Of a DNA stretch of 64,000 nucleotides, positions 1-11,145 are shown piece after piece (position 1 is the first letter of the stretch; every line of letters starts with the position of its first letter). The notes under the pieces were generated by a model. It saw only the letters and a program-made list of their open reading frames with translations. It did no database searches and had not been told where the DNA came from. The DNA is from Owenia fusiformis (lineage: Eukaryota > Annelida > Polychaeta > Sabellida > Oweniidae), in assembly GCA_903813345.2 (NCBI GenBank), contig CAIIXF020000009.1:310001-374000 (forward strand), read 5' to 3'. Made by a program: the position numbers and the translations under genes.

Positions 1-97
1 GTTACATATTTCTTGCAAATTTGATGTTTGATGTCATGGAAAAGATTAATAAATAATGAAAACTGATGTGATCATAGAAAGTCTATGACACAGGTCA

Positions 98-758
98 ATG
101 ATGAAAAACAATACCCACAGAAGAGATTTGATGAGAGAAACGAGGAAGAAGCTAAGACCAAGAGGACTTCAAAACGTTTCACATTGCACTGGGATAATGC
201 GCAGTCTCACAATGCTCAGTATTCTCACGGTACAAACCATTGAAGCACCGGGTTTCCCACTGTTAGGTCATGTACTATACTCTCCTGACTTGTCCCCTTA
301 TGATTTTACCGTCATGGTGAGCTGAAGAGGGAGTTGAGAGAGTTTCTCATGGGATGACTTGAAGCCAGCTGTCTTGAAAATTTGCAGGCTATGGGAAAAT
401 GGGTTTAAAAAGTGTTCAAAGACTGGAGTAGAAGACATGAACTATATGTGAAAAACATAGGACATTAAGTAGCAGTTATGAAGTATGAAATAAGAATATG
501 ATATGCAAATTTAATTGTGATTTGAAATATATTATCAAAAGTGTTTCGACTGAAAATTTAGTTTTTTGATAGTTGCCCCGGGTCTTCATGCTTTCTGTTG
601 CTATGGCAACGATAACTTCAACCAATCACATCACTTTAATCTGTAACCTAATATATCAATTCAATAATGTTTGAACATTATTCTGTGCAAATTTTATGTG
701 GATTGGGTAAAATCTGAAGAAATGCCAGATACTTTTACCTTATTTATTGATCACCCTG
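98..758 (+). pseudogene. mariner transposase 3' remnant with right terminal repeat
   Basis: The 3' half of a Tc1/mariner-type transposase, the nuclear cut-and-paste enzyme. The reading at 98-325 contains HVLYSPDLSPYDF, the conserved mariner block just before the last catalytic Asp. About 80 bases on, in another frame, VFKDWSRRHELYVKNIGH matches the usual mariner C-terminus, a Trp-Arg pair then a Gly before the stop. At least one frameshift and a stop separate the two. The element ends at 758 in CACCCTG followed by TA, the usual mariner end and TA target. The 5' half is not visible, so it is truncated or runs off the window. The next base begins the 61-bp satellite. Family call is firm; exact 5' limit is not. 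Confidence 0.75.
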
Positions 759-760
759 TA

Positions 761-1716
761 TAACCAACAATATACTGTAATGGAAAATGTGTTTTACTAC
801 ATCCCATAAAGTTAATGCATGTAATACCAACCATATATTGTAATGGAAATATGTATTATAACATCCCTAAAATTAATGCATGTAATACCAACCATATATT
901 GTAATGGAAATATGTATTATAACATCCCTAGATTAATGCATGTAATACCAACAATATATTGTAATGGAAAATGTGTATTACAACATCCCATAAAATTAAT
1001 GCATGTAATACCAACCATATATTGTAATGGAAAATGTGTATTACAACATCCCTAAAATTAATGCATGAAATACAAACTGTATATTGTAATGGAAAATGTG
1101 TATTACAACATCCCATAAAATTAATGCATGTAATACCAACCATATATTGTAATGGAAATATGTATTATAACATCCCTAAAATTAATGCATGCAATACCAA
1201 CCATATATTGTAATGGAAATATGTATTATAACATCCCTAAAATTAATGCATGCAATACCAACAATATATTGTAATGGAAAATGTGTATTACAACATCCCA
1301 TAAAATTAATGCATGTAATACCAACCATATATTGTAATGGAAAATGTGTATAACAACATCCCTAAAATTAATGCATGAAATACAAACTGTATATTGTAAT
1401 GGAAAATGTGTATTACAACATCCCATGAAATTAATGCATGTAATACCAACCATATATTGTAATGGAAATATGTATTATAACATCCCTAAAATTAATGCAT
1501 GTAATACAAACCATATATTGTAATGTAAATGTGTATTACAACTTCCCTAATATTAATGCATGTAATACCAAACATATATTGTAATGGAAAATGTGTATTA
1601 CAAAATCCCATAAAATTAATGCATGTAATAACAACCATATATTGTAATGGTAAAATGTTTATTACAAAATCCCATAAAATTAATGGATGTAATAACAACC
1701 ATATATTGTAATGGTA
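761..1716. repeat. 61-bp tandem satellite with 5-mer higher-order structure
   Basis: About 15 tandem copies of a 60-63 bp A+T-rich unit built on the phrase CCATATATTGTAATGGAAA followed by CATCCC and AAAATTAATGCATG. Monomers differ by small changes (CCATATATTG versus CAATATATTG; ATGTGTATTACAAC versus ATATGTATTATAAC), and the same series of variants recurs about 310 bp apart, that is, five monomers. Copies decay toward 1550-1716. Open frames on both strands here are a by-product of a repeat lacking stops in some phases, not genes. Confidence 0.9.
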
Positions 1717-2506
1717 AATATCATTATGTGGATTAAAAAGATAAAATTTTATTTTTCAATAAATTTCCTCTTATGTACAAGTATTTTCAGATTTTTGTGT
1801 TTTTGATGTTACAATAATTTATAAACTATATGTAGGTGTAAAAAATGTGCTTTTACAGTTTTGTTATTTGTTTTGCGTATTATGCAATGATGTGATCAGT
1901 CATTTCACTAAGTTTATTGTCATTCAAAGGTCAGGTAACAACACACATATAGTTTAGAAGTAATATTCTGGAATAGGTAAAAATGGCATCAAAATTACAC
2001 ACATCACAATTGACATGCTTTACACATGCACTTAAAAAACTAGATACTGCAACAGCTACCCAAAGACGTAACAAATCCTATCAAACAGCCATAAAAATTG
2101 CCACTAGTTTTCAAAATGGATCCCTTTTAGCTAAATTTTCAGCCATTTTATATGTGTTACATTACATTTTTGCTTTAACTTGAAAAGAAGTTGAGTAATT
2201 TTTAATGTGAATGCTAAGAATCATTTAAAAACTGTCTAAAGACAATTTGGTTATTGATGGCCATTTTCAGAAATGGTAGTGATTTTCATGGCAGTTTGAT
2301 AGGATTTGCCTTTTCTTGGTTTTGCTGTTATCTTGCATTTCTTGAATAACATTTCTTGAATACAAAATTATACATTCAAGAAATCATAGTATGATGATTC
2401 ATTTCTAGTTGAGAATAATGTTCCCCATTCATGTCTATTGTAGGATAATACCATATATGGTACATAGATGTGAGATATATCAACTCTAATCAAAACACCA
2501 AACATT
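1717..2506. other. no supported gene; short ORF and small shared repeat
   Basis: Mostly A+T-rich sequence. A 66-codon frame at 1983-2183 starts with ATG but has no recognisable motif. At about 2265-2330 the sequence reads NGSD, then GFA, then WFCCYL in one frame; the same string pattern occurs at 58437-58490, so a small dispersed repeat sits here. Nothing else is supported. Confidence 0.4.
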
Positions 2507-2560
2507 CATACTGGGTGTCCCAAAATAATGTGAACCCAAATCGAACAGAAATAACTCTTT
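2507..2560 (+). repeat. isolated mariner-like 5' terminus
   Basis: The string ACTGGGTGTCCCAAAATAAT resembles the outer end of mariner elements (GGGTGTCCCAAAA). No matching right end or transposase follows before the next repeat, so this is a solo end or a chance match. Confidence 0.3.
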
Positions 2561-2624
2561 TTTTCCTAATGAAAATAGCTGATGGCTATAGCTATATATG
2601 ATACAGATAATTTATTTTCTAACT

Positions 2625-3902
2625 TGAAAAACAGCAACTCCACGGAGCAGCAACTCCACGGAGCAGCAAATCCCACCGAACAAAAAAACATATTATGTTT
2701 ATTATAGCTAGTGTAAATGTTGAAATGTTTGTGCACTTTGAGATAGAAGCATGAAATTTGGCACAAAGTTAGTTTATACCATTGTGAACTAGGCATCATC
2801 ATATAAAATTTGAACCAAATCTGTTCACTGGTATATGAGTTATCAAAGATTACGTTTTTTACAAATATGGGCCGCCATCTTGAAATTCAGCCGCCATCTT
2901 GAAAATTATTTCTTGAACAATGCTACTGTGTCCCCAGGCATAATCATATAAAATTTCAATCAAATCTGTTCACCAGTATTTGAGTTATCAAAGATTATGT
3001 TTTTTACGAAAAATTGCCGCCATTTTGAAATTAAGTGGCCATCTTGAAAATATTTTATCGAACATAGCTACTGTGTCCCTAATAATCATAATATAAAATT
3101 TGAACCAAATCCCTTCACTGGTATTTGAGTTATCAAAGATTACATATTTTCTACGAAAAATGGCCGCAACTTTGAAATTAAGCAGCCATCTTGAAAATCT
3201 CTTTTTGTGCAATACTCCTTTGTCCCTAGGCATCAGCGTATAAAATTTGAACCAAATCTGTTCACTGGTATATGAGTTATCAAAGATTACGTTTTTTAAG
3301 GAATTTGGGCCGCCATCTTGAAATTCAGCTGCCATCTTGAAAAGTATTTCTTGAATAGAGCTACTGTGTCCCTAGGCATAATCATATAAAATTTCAACCA
3401 AATCTGTTCACTGGTATTTGAGTTATCAAAGATTACGTTTTTTACGAAAAATTGCCGCCATTTTGAAATTAAGTGGTTTTTAAGTGTTTTGTTGAACATA
3501 GCAACTGTGTCCCTAAGCATCATCATATAAAATTTGAACCAAATCCGTTCACTGGTATTTGAGTTATCAAAGATTACATATTTTTACAAAAATTTTAGAA
3601 TAAAGCGGCCATCTTGAAAATCTCTTTTTGTGCGAAACTCCTTTGTCCCTAGGCATCAGCATATAAAATTTGAACCAAATCCGCAAACTTGTATTTGAGT
3701 TATTAAAGATTACATTTTTTACAAAAATGGCGGCCATTTTGAATTCAGTGGCCATATTGAAAATTCCTTCTCGAGCAGAGGTCCTGCACCCATAAGCATA
3801 AGCTTATAAAATTTGAGTAATCGCCCGGACAAACAGACGGACGGACAGACGGACGGACGGATGGCTTTCCTACATCCCTCTCGAACTTCGTTCGCTGGGA
3901 TA
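2625..3902 (+). mobile_element. non-coding dispersed element with seven 145-bp tandem units
   Basis: The element opens with CAGCAACTCCACGGAGCAGC (partly doubled) and AATCCCACCGAAC. It then carries about seven tandem units of 136-148 bp, recognisable by GAGTTATCAAAGATTAC, CTACTGTGTCCCTAGGCAT and paired GCCGCCAT/GCCATCTTGAAAA phrases. It ends in a CGGACGGACGG run, then CTACATCCCTCTCGAACTTC and GTTCGCTGGGATAAT. The end ATTATCCCAGCGAAC (reverse complement) resembles the start AATCCCACCGAAC, so short inverted termini are likely. Two further copies lie at 5110-5290 and 6800-7445. The minus strand is open over much of the array because the unit is near a multiple of three; I do not call a gene. Confidence 0.7.
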
Positions 3903-3945
3903 ATTAGCATTAACATTTCTTATTACTGAGAATTTGACACTTCAT

Positions 3946-4727
3946 GATATGCTTTAAATAACATTCATCACAATAAATGATAAGTTGACTGCAATTCTTG
4001 GTGCTAAAACAAGCTTTTCTCTAAAACTAAATAGAATTACACAATGAAACATTTGGATGTTAACCCCCCTATCACACCAAGCTAGTTCTTACCCGTTCTT
4101 GCCAGTCCTACGAAAACGTTGTAAAAGGAGCTCAATCTGGCTGTGGTCGGGAAATATGTCTAAAATAATTAGCTACGTCGTTCATAAACAGTCTTCAATA
4201 CGTCCATCTCATTCGCAGTTCTCGAATGAGCACCACGACGGTGTGCAACGTCGTATAACAATTTTTGCAATTAGTTCTACCTCGTTCTCAATACGTCCTC
4301 GGACAGTTCAACTTGTTGTAAAAATGTCCCTAGTATGATATGCTTTAAATAACATTCATCAAAATAAATGATAAGTTGACTGCAATTCTTGGTGCTAAAA
4401 CAAGCTTTTCTCTAAAACTAAATAGAATTACACAATGAAACATTTGGATGTTAACCCCCCTATCACACCAAGCTAGTTCTTACCCGTTCTTGCCAGTCCT
4501 ACGAAAACGTCGTAAAAGGAGCTCAATCTGGCTGTGGTCGGGAAATATGTCTAAAATAATTAGCTACGTCGTTCATAAACAGTCTTCAATACGTCCATCT
4601 CATTCGCAGTTCTCGAATGAGCACCACGACGGTGTGCAACGTCGTATAACAATTTTTGCAATTAGTTCTACCTCGTTCTCAATACGTCCTCGGACAGTTC
4701 AACTTGTTGTAAAAATGTCTTTAGTTG
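3946..4727. repeat. 391-bp direct tandem duplication
   Basis: Bases 3946-4336 and 4337-4727 are near-identical, both beginning GATATGCTTTAAATAACATT and including the left end of a MITE. Differences are a handful of bases (for example TGTAAAAGG versus CGTAAAAGG), so the duplication is recent. It copied 110 bp of flank plus the first 280 bp of the MITE, leaving one truncated and one full MITE. Confidence 0.9.
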
Positions 4728-4980
4728 GATTAAAGTATGACGTTTCCGTTCGTAGTATGTCCAGCTCGCCGTTAGTACGTTGTCACTCGTTCAGTAGAAA
4801 TTGACGACCACGAGAGAATTTTGAGCATGTTCTAAGTTCTAGAGGACCTACCCGTTCAAGTACGTTTGATGAAGTTTGTAAATACACCCCAAACGGTTCT
4901 TAGTATGTCCAGTCCGTTCGTACACAGTTGAAGCCCATTTTCGAGAACGTAGTGAGAACTAGTTTGGTGTGATAGTAGGC
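4454..4980. mobile_element. 527-bp MITE, PIF/Harbinger-like, TTA target duplication
   Basis: The left end has CCCCCTATCACACCAAGCTA then GTTCT. The right end, in reverse complement, reads CCTACTATCACACCAAACTA then GTTCT. The element is flanked on both sides by TTA (4451-4453 and 4981-4983). A 3-bp TTA duplication and terminal inverted repeats of this size fit the PIF/Harbinger superfamily. The interior is rich in CGTTCGTA-type phrases and has no transposase. Its termini differ from the two GAGAGG-ended Harbinger elements further right, so it belongs to another subfamily. A truncated copy of the left end lies at 4063-4336. Confidence 0.7.
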
Positions 4981-5109
4981 TTATGAGAGGTAAATACATT
5001 ACAAGAACAAAAAATATTACTTACACTTTACTCCCATCACCACAGACATGGTTTTGGGAGTATTCCTCCACTCTTCCTTTAAGTTTGGTATATCCCCTGT
5101 AAAAACTAG

Positions 5110-5290
5110 AAAATGGCAACTCCACCGAGTAACAAATCCCAATGAATACCATATAAATCATCAATCTGTACCCCAAATATGAAGAAAATTGTCGACTAGT
5201 ATACGAGTTATCCTCCGGACAGCTTGGCGGACTGACTGACTGACGGACGGCTTCACTATATCCCTACTGAACTACGTTCGTTGGGATAAT
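5110..5290 (+). repeat. short copy of the 2.6-3.9 kb dispersed element
   Basis: Begins GGCAACTCCACCGAGTAACA then AATCCCAATGAA, and ends with GACTGACGGACGGCTT, CTATATCCCTACTGAACTAC and GTTCGTTGGGATAAT. Only one internal unit lies between the two ends, so this is a minimal, internally reduced member of the family. The ends conform to the imperfect inverted pattern ATCCCAACGAAC. Confidence 0.65.
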
Positions 5291-5292
5291 AA

Positions 5293-5953
5293 AGTGTACT
5301 AGTAATTGTCATAAATTGATATCATGTAATCCTCTTTGCAGTTATTAAATGTATATCTCTACAAAGAAGTGTAAAAATATTGTTGTTTTTCTGCCTGGCA
5401 TTCAGTCCTTTTGGCAAATCCACTTGATTTTATAATTGTATATTTTACTGACTATTTGTATGTTTTCCGTAAGTGCAATGAATTGTTTACTGTCACAATA
5501 GGTAACAGTATTATTATTTTATCGGGTTGATACTTACAGTAAGGTTACAGGTTTTCTAATTTTTCTAGGAACAAGTAAATCCATTTTGTGAAAAAATCCA
5601 TGAGAAAAAGGTAGAGGCACAAACAGGTATTATGACCCCAAGAAATTCTTGAGTCTTTCGCATGATGAAAAGGAAGATGAGCTAAAAATTGTTCAAGAAG
5701 GATTTTGATGTCATTCTAAATAAAAACAAAGATTGAGCAAAGATCATTTTGAATGAACATAAAATTATGAAATTTATTACATGGCTCCGACTTGCAAGTG
5801 ATCCCCTTTTATGTGACCCATCCCCTCCCACTTGCATGAAAACACTCATCTGAACTAAAACTGTGAATGATGTTATTATTACACAATAAACCAGTGATAT
5901 GCAGCACAACAATTGGGATTATGAGTGTGAGCACAATTTTCGATGAAATGAAA
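5293..5953. other. no supported gene
   Basis: A+T-rich sequence with many stops in all frames; the only longer frame (5682-5912, minus) has no recognisable motif. I see no repeat shared with the rest of the window. Confidence 0.5.
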
Positions 5954-6442
5954 ACTGTACGCCCGGTTTTTTTCGCATGCGATTTGTAGTTTTGTAAAAT
6001 CGCAAAAATTTATAGTTGCAAAATTGCAGATTGAATCCCCAGGAATTTGTTATTACCCCGGGCCTTGATGCATTTCGTTTTGTGTTCATTTTGAACCAAT
6101 TAAATTGGTTGATTTAATGTGCAAAGATTGAACCTCAAAATCGAACCTCGCGTAGATTGGCCCTAGTGTACAATTTCTTGGCTTTAATACCAAAAATGAC
6201 GATGCAGAAGAGGTTGATATGCAGCTAGTCGACGACAATAAAGTTTCAAAAATTGTAAATCTCATCTAAATATGACATCAGGTAAGTGCAATTACTGTAC
6301 ATCTTACTTTGTTTACATAGCTCATGAATTCCGAGAATAATGAATTTAAAACTTGTGAAATTCGCGAAATTTAATAGACGCGAAATTGTGTTTTCAACGA
6401 ATTTGCACAATTATAACACATGAAATTAACCGAGTGTACAGT
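5954..6442. mobile_element. 489-bp MITE with CTGTACRCYCGGTT ends
   Basis: The left end is ACTGTACGCCCGGTTTTTTT. The right end in reverse complement is ACTGTACACTCGGTTAATTT. Interior contains GCGAAATT/AATTTCGC phrases (TTCGCGAAATTTAATAGACG near 6361), a style of non-autonomous repeat seen in several invertebrate genomes. No coding potential. A clear target-site duplication is not visible, so the superfamily is unassigned. Confidence 0.6.
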
Positions 6443-6567
6443 ATGTTTGTTGTCCGGTGGTTTATTTCGAGGCTCAAAGATATCAAGAAACAATTATTTA
6501 CTTCTTACCTGCGATTCAAGCATCATTAGAGCCCTATTTAAGCACCACTTGGGGCTTCATTCAAGGA

Positions 6568-6723
6568 GAGATTTTACATTTTGGCATGTCATCTCCTGAT
6601 GCCATATGATCATTTATATCCAATCAGAATGCATTTCTGCTACATAGTAACAGCATAGTGATCCAAAGCTAAACCAAGCTGTAGGAAGGGGTTATTTTAT
6701 CAAATGCCAAAATGTAAAACCTC
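6568..6723. mobile_element. 156-bp inverted-repeat element (small MITE)
   Basis: The ends are GAGATTTTACATTTTGGCAT and, in reverse complement, GAGGTTTTACATTTTGGCAT: a 20-bp terminal inverted repeat with one mismatch. The 116-bp interior is non-coding. The size and symmetry suit a MITE, though a simple hairpin is possible because no clear target duplication is seen. Confidence 0.55.
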
Positions 6724-6799
6724 TAGTTACACTGGACTTTATTACGTTGATAAAACTATGTACATGTATACCCTATTTTACATCCAAAAATAGACAGCA

Positions 6800-7445
6800 T
6801 TAACGCCAAAGCAAAGCAAATTCCATCGAACATCCATGGCTGGCATTTTTACAAATGAAGTATATAAAAACCATAAAATAACACACAAAAATGGCCACCA
6901 TCAGGCCCGTAGCCAGGGGGGGGGGGGGTTCGGGCGAAATTTGTCAAAGTGAACCCCCCCCTTGGAAAATTCTGGCTACGGGCCTGACCATTATAGCCAA
7001 ATTGTCATCAGAAAGTGTAATATGTAATAACAGAAAGTGTAATATGTAATAACAGAAAGTGTATATGTAATATTTAAGTAAATCCCGCACACATACATGT
7101 CAATATCACTCTCTTTTTGAGTTATAGAAAAAACATGTAAAAATGGCAAAATGGACGCCCCTTACCAAAAGTGTCATTACATAGTGTTCCATGCTTAAAG
7201 TATTAACATACCAAATATGAACAAAATCGCTCCACTACTTTTCAAGTTACAGCAAAATTCATAAAATAGCAAGTAAAGGCCACCATTCTTCAAGATGGCA
7301 GCCATGTGCTTCTTTGATATCTACATTGCTAGTTTTATTAATGTCCTATACAATTTTTTACATTTAAAACAAAAAAGAGCCAATGGTATTTGAGTTATTG
7401 CCAAGACAGAAGAACGGACGGAGGCATTCCCTATATCCCTCCTAA
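6800..7445 (+). repeat. degenerate third copy of the CGGACGG-ended element
   Basis: Starts near AGCAAATTCCATCGAACATC and ends ACGGACGGAGGCATTCCCTA then TATCCCTCCTAACTTAG. The unit phrase recurs as TGAGTTATAG and TTTGAGTTATTGCC. It is more decayed than the first copy, lacks the final GTTCGTTGGGATAAT, is interrupted by a short hAT-like MITE, and holds three copies of a 23-bp phrase (AACAGAAAGTGTAATATGTA) at about 7008-7075. Confidence 0.5.
6902..6986. mobile_element. 85-bp hAT-like MITE
   Basis: Near-perfect inverted ends CAGGCCCGTAGCCAGG and CTGGCTACGGGCCTG. CAG...GTAGCCAG termini are typical of hAT elements. The centre is a G-run followed later by a C-run (GGGGGGGGGG ... CCCCCCC), so the whole element can fold. 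A clean 8-bp duplication is not visible; the flanks share only ACCAT. Confidence 0.6.
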
Positions 7446-7481
7446 CTTAGAAAAAGTGAATGTGAATACAAAGTGTATATA

Positions 7482-7547
7482 AAGTTGTTTGGGAATCGAA
7501 CCCAGGCCAAGGAATGATTAGTTCCATGGTGTAAGCCTACGCAACTT
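7482..7547 (-). pseudogene. tRNA-like 66-nt structure (degenerate tRNA or SINE head)
   Basis: Read on the minus strand, the ends AAGTTG and CAACTT pair as an acceptor stem. GGAA-CTAATCA-TTCC forms a four-pair stem with a 7-base loop, and TGGG-TTCGATT-CCCA forms a T-arm with the canonical TTCGATT loop (B box GGTTCGATTCC). The D-arm is poor. The loop would give anticodon AAT if real. It may be an inactive tRNA copy or a tRNA-derived SINE head; a covariance-model scan would decide. Confidence 0.35.
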
Positions 7548-7559
7548 GCAAGATATTTG

Positions 7560-8769
7560 TATGATCACATCACATATTTTGACTTTCTATAATATTGGAA
7601 ATATCAAGAATCATATGCATGAACCATCATAAACAATCATTCTTCATATTCTAAAGTTATGTGGGATCACCAAAAATAACATATTTTGATTTGGCGCCCC
7701 TTGAGTGCAAATATAAAACAAATATATTGCAAGTAGTTCAGTGAATGCATAATTATCTGAGATGTTGGAAATTGACAGGTTTGTTTTAGTTTTAGATAAA
7801 TAGATCTAGCTATGTTTTTATGCAACATAAAATGTTTGTGGGACGACCGTATTGTTGTCCTATAACATTATTAATATTAAATATGTAAAGGGTTGGTCAT
7901 GTGGTTGTCTGACCATGTGGACATCGGTAGCGCAGATGAGGTTCAGTTCAACGTCAATCCAGTGTGTTGCAGGTCACTTTTATTAGAAGTGATCATCAAA
8001 TATTATTTGTATTATTATCATTATACTATTATATTATAGGTTATATAATGGTTGAATGACTGAAAATGAATGCCCATGGGCCTTTATAAAGAGTGAAAAA
8101 ACTTCTGCACCCACACTCCTCTTTCTAATAAATGCCCATGTTTCTATTTGTGAGAAACTCTGGTGCTAGTGCCTAAAAACTTGACTAAAAAATTACTGAA
8201 AAATAAGTAATAGCCTATAACATTTCTTTCTGGCATAAGGTCCCTTGGTTACTTGTAAAACACAGGTAACCAAGTTAATTGTACTATATTTCAGACATTA
8301 CAAATGTATATTTAAGAATGATTGTTTTTGAAATATTGACCTTTTCTAATTAAACGGACTTTTGTATTTGCATAATTCTCTCTGGAATCTGCAACATCAT
8401 CAAAAAGCATTTTTATCGATATGAAACAATATTGCAAGTTCAAACTAATAAGTAAGATTGAAGTTACAGTGACTGCCTTTTAACATAAGATTATTTTACA
8501 GGAGATGAAAGATGACACTGCCAGATCCTTACATCAACAAAGGTACATTTTGATTATCCAAATATCACTTCTATTCTATGTTGGCTCATTTTGGACTTCT
8601 GCTTTCTGGAATGATGTTTTAAATTGAAACCAAGCAAGCAACAGCAACATGCTAAAATTGTAGCCCAACATGTAAACATGTCCTCCATTGACAACATTAA
8701 CGTCATTTCATTTTCCCCTCTCACTGAGCAAAGATAAAACTAAAACCATCATGAATGTTTAAAGCCAAA
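7560..8769. other. no supported gene
   Basis: A+T-rich, stop-rich sequence without long frames, tandem repeats or inverted ends that I can recognise. Confidence 0.5.
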
Positions 8770-9430
8770 CATTGCAAAATATACTGCTTGATATATGAAC
8801 ATTTATCCTATACTGAGAACGTATAAATTGTTCAAAAAAGATTTTAGAATTGAATTATATTTGAAATTAGATAATAAAAAATATAGATTGGCGATAAGTA
8901 GATTTCGAATGAGTTCTCATCGATTGGCGATTGAGACTGGAAGACATGCAAAGCCAAAACCAAAACCTAGAGAGGAAAGATTATGCAATACCTGTAAACA
9001 AATAGAGGATGAATGTCATTTCCTTTTAACTTGTACAAAGAATGATGAGCATAGACAATTATTGTACACTAAGGCTCGTGAAATTCTAAGTAACTTTGAC
9101 CTCAATAGTGAAAATTTATTTGTCAATCTCATTTCAAGTAAAAACTTAACATTACAAAGACACATTGGAAAATTCATTTATCATTCATTTAAGAATTTGT
9201 AGTCAGAATGCAGGGTATGTGCACCACACTTTAAATGTAACCTTGTCCTTTCATCATGATGTATACTACCTTTATTTATTTTTTTTTTTTTTGTATATCT
9301 CGTATATATTTTTGTACTTTTGCCTTAGTTAGTATCTGTAGTTTAGATATTTAGTTTTTTCATAGTTATGACTAATGTAATCATGTTATGATACAAGATG
9401 TCAATAAAAGTTATATAGTTATATATATAT
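8770..9430 (+). pseudogene. non-LTR retrotransposon ORF2 C-terminal fragment and 3' tail
   Basis: The C-terminal end of a LINE reverse-transcriptase polyprotein, which copies element RNA into DNA at its target. The frame 8795-9202 reads LRTYKLFKKDFRIELYL, then RFRMSSHRLAIETGRH, then the zinc knuckle CNTCKQIEDECHFLLTC (C-x2-C-x7-H-x4-C), followed by HRQLL. This order is the usual C-terminus of such proteins in animals. After the stop come an AATAAAAG signal (9401) and a short TA-rich tail. All upstream domains are missing: a typical 5'-truncated insertion. The first Met is not a real start. Confidence 0.75.
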
Positions 9431-9813
9431 AATTACATGTATATTAGTTATTATAGCTTAGCCTGTAATGGCCAAATTGGCGATTGGCAAGAACTGGCGA
9501 TTGGCAAGAACTTGTACTATTAATAATAAATTAATAATAAAAAATAAAATGAAATGATAATGTACAAGTGCATTTAACAATTTTATTTCAACTATTTTAT
9601 AGTTTCAACTCCACCCACAATGGCTGATTATGTGCAGCATGATCACTAGTATACTGGAAAGGATGTACAACCTGCTGTGACTCCTTGAGTGATCAAAATA
9701 ATAAAAATTCCGGTGTAACAGAAATAATGGTCCCCTAGGAATGAATATCCCCCCGGACCTATATCCCTAGGAACCCAGGTTCCTAGGGATTTAGGTCCAA
9801 GGGGACCATTATT

Positions 9814-10527
9814 AGAGAGGTTAAGCAAGACGATTTTTTATGACGTGAACCGCAAACGTAAACCTTTACATTCCCGTATACGTACTATGAACAAACGTGC
9901 TTTAAGCTGAGCACTTTAGACGTAACGCAAACGCAAACCTCAAAATGATTTAATTCTTTTTCTTAGCGGCATTTCGTTTTATTTTCTACTTTAAAAGTAT
10001 AAAAAGATTACTTTATTGACAAAGGAGATGTTTCACACCCTGGTAGTGTTCTATGACATCTTGAATCTTACAAAATACAAGTGGACGCAATAATATCTTT
10101 TAAGCAAGTCTTCAAGGCATTCATAGTTTTATTACTATGGTGTCACAATATGTATAAAGAATTAAGATGAGTTGACATGTGGGTAATTGCAATTGCATGT
10201 AATCTCATCAAATTTTACATATGGAATGGGTGCCTCAATATTCAAGTTATATTTGATTAGATTGGACACAAATGATCTCGATATATACACAGATTTGTGT
10301 CAAACATATTTATGTATTCGACCTATATCATATTTATCTCAATCGAACTTGTTAAAGTATGAAAAATCCTTTACGGAACGACCTACCTAGACTTTGATTT
10401 TTCACGTTTGGATGTACGTAAACCGGGAAATAAGTAGAACAATATGACGTCACATCCTGAGAAAAACCTGCGCGCGCCTTCCCGTTCGCGGTTTACGTTG
10501 TAAAAAGTGGTGTTGCTTAACCTCTCT
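9814..10527. mobile_element. 714-bp PIF/Harbinger-like MITE nested in the Ginger element
   Basis: Terminal inverted repeats AGAGAGGTTAAGCAA at both ends, flanked by ATT on each side (9811-9813, 10528-10530), a 3-bp duplication typical of PIF/Harbinger. The first eight terminal bases (AGAGAGGT) match those of the large Harbinger element at 13067-17436, and both interiors near the ends hold GTAAAC/CGTTTACG-like phrases, so this is probably a relative mobilised in trans. No transposase frame is present. It splits the left terminal region of the Ginger element and is therefore younger than it. Confidence 0.75.
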
Positions 10528-10726
10528 ATTGAAATGCAGTACAAGGACCTTTATCCCTAGTATTCATTGTCATATGTTATATATAGTGTTCCTAGGACAA
10601 TTCGCACTGAGGGGACAACCATTTCTGTCACATCAGAAGCAGGGTTAATTGTCCTCTACATTATAAAACTATATAGTATATATATTATAATATATAGCAA
10701 TATCTGCAGCTTTCTGCATCCCAGCT

Positions 10727-10830
10727 GCTGTGGCTGAATGGATACAGGCGCTGGTAGGTACTGTATATAATTATTTGTTAGATAATATCTCCCATCATTC
10801 TAGGTTCGAAACCATCAAAGCGCTTACGAA
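10727..10830 (+). pseudogene. tRNA-like SINE head, Ser/Leu type
   Basis: GTGGCTGAATGGATACAGGC resembles the D-arm/A box of class II (Ser/Leu) tRNAs. About 55 bases later TAGGTTCGAAACC matches the T-loop B box. The acceptor and T stems do not pair well, so this is a degraded tRNA copy or a SINE promoter region rather than a working tRNA. Confidence 0.35.
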
Positions 10831-11145
10831 TTTTTTATTATTGTGTGTCTCTTTATTCTTTTGTATATCTAAGGGAGACTTTATTTTTTATAATCAATCT
10901 TCTTTAATGTTTCGAATCATGCAGAGCTGGACCCTTTGCTATGCTTAAGGTGAACGCACATATTGGACATTTCGAGGTAACTGCGTTTACAGTCTTCCCT
11001 GTTTTTATCACCACGCTTGACTACATTGCCTGTTTATGTTTATATAATAGTCCTAACTCCATGAGGGGTCCTAATAGTAAAGTGTAAAAATGCCACCTTG
11101 TCATATGCCCGAATGTTCCACCTGATATTCAGTGAGTGAGTGCAC

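Noticed and set aside
843-1698. Overlapping ORFs on both strands over the 61-bp satellite
   Set aside because: They are periodic translations of the tandem repeat (same peptide every unit, both strands open); no start context, no conserved domain.
761-1716. Possible CRISPR array (regular spacing of repeats)
   Set aside because: There are no unique spacers: the whole 61-bp unit repeats. The context is eukaryotic, with no cas genes.
2988-3916. Minus-strand ORFs of 60-115 codons with FKMAAIF phrases
   Set aside because: They follow the 145-bp tandem units; the open frame is explained by the repeat length and the lack of stops in that phase.
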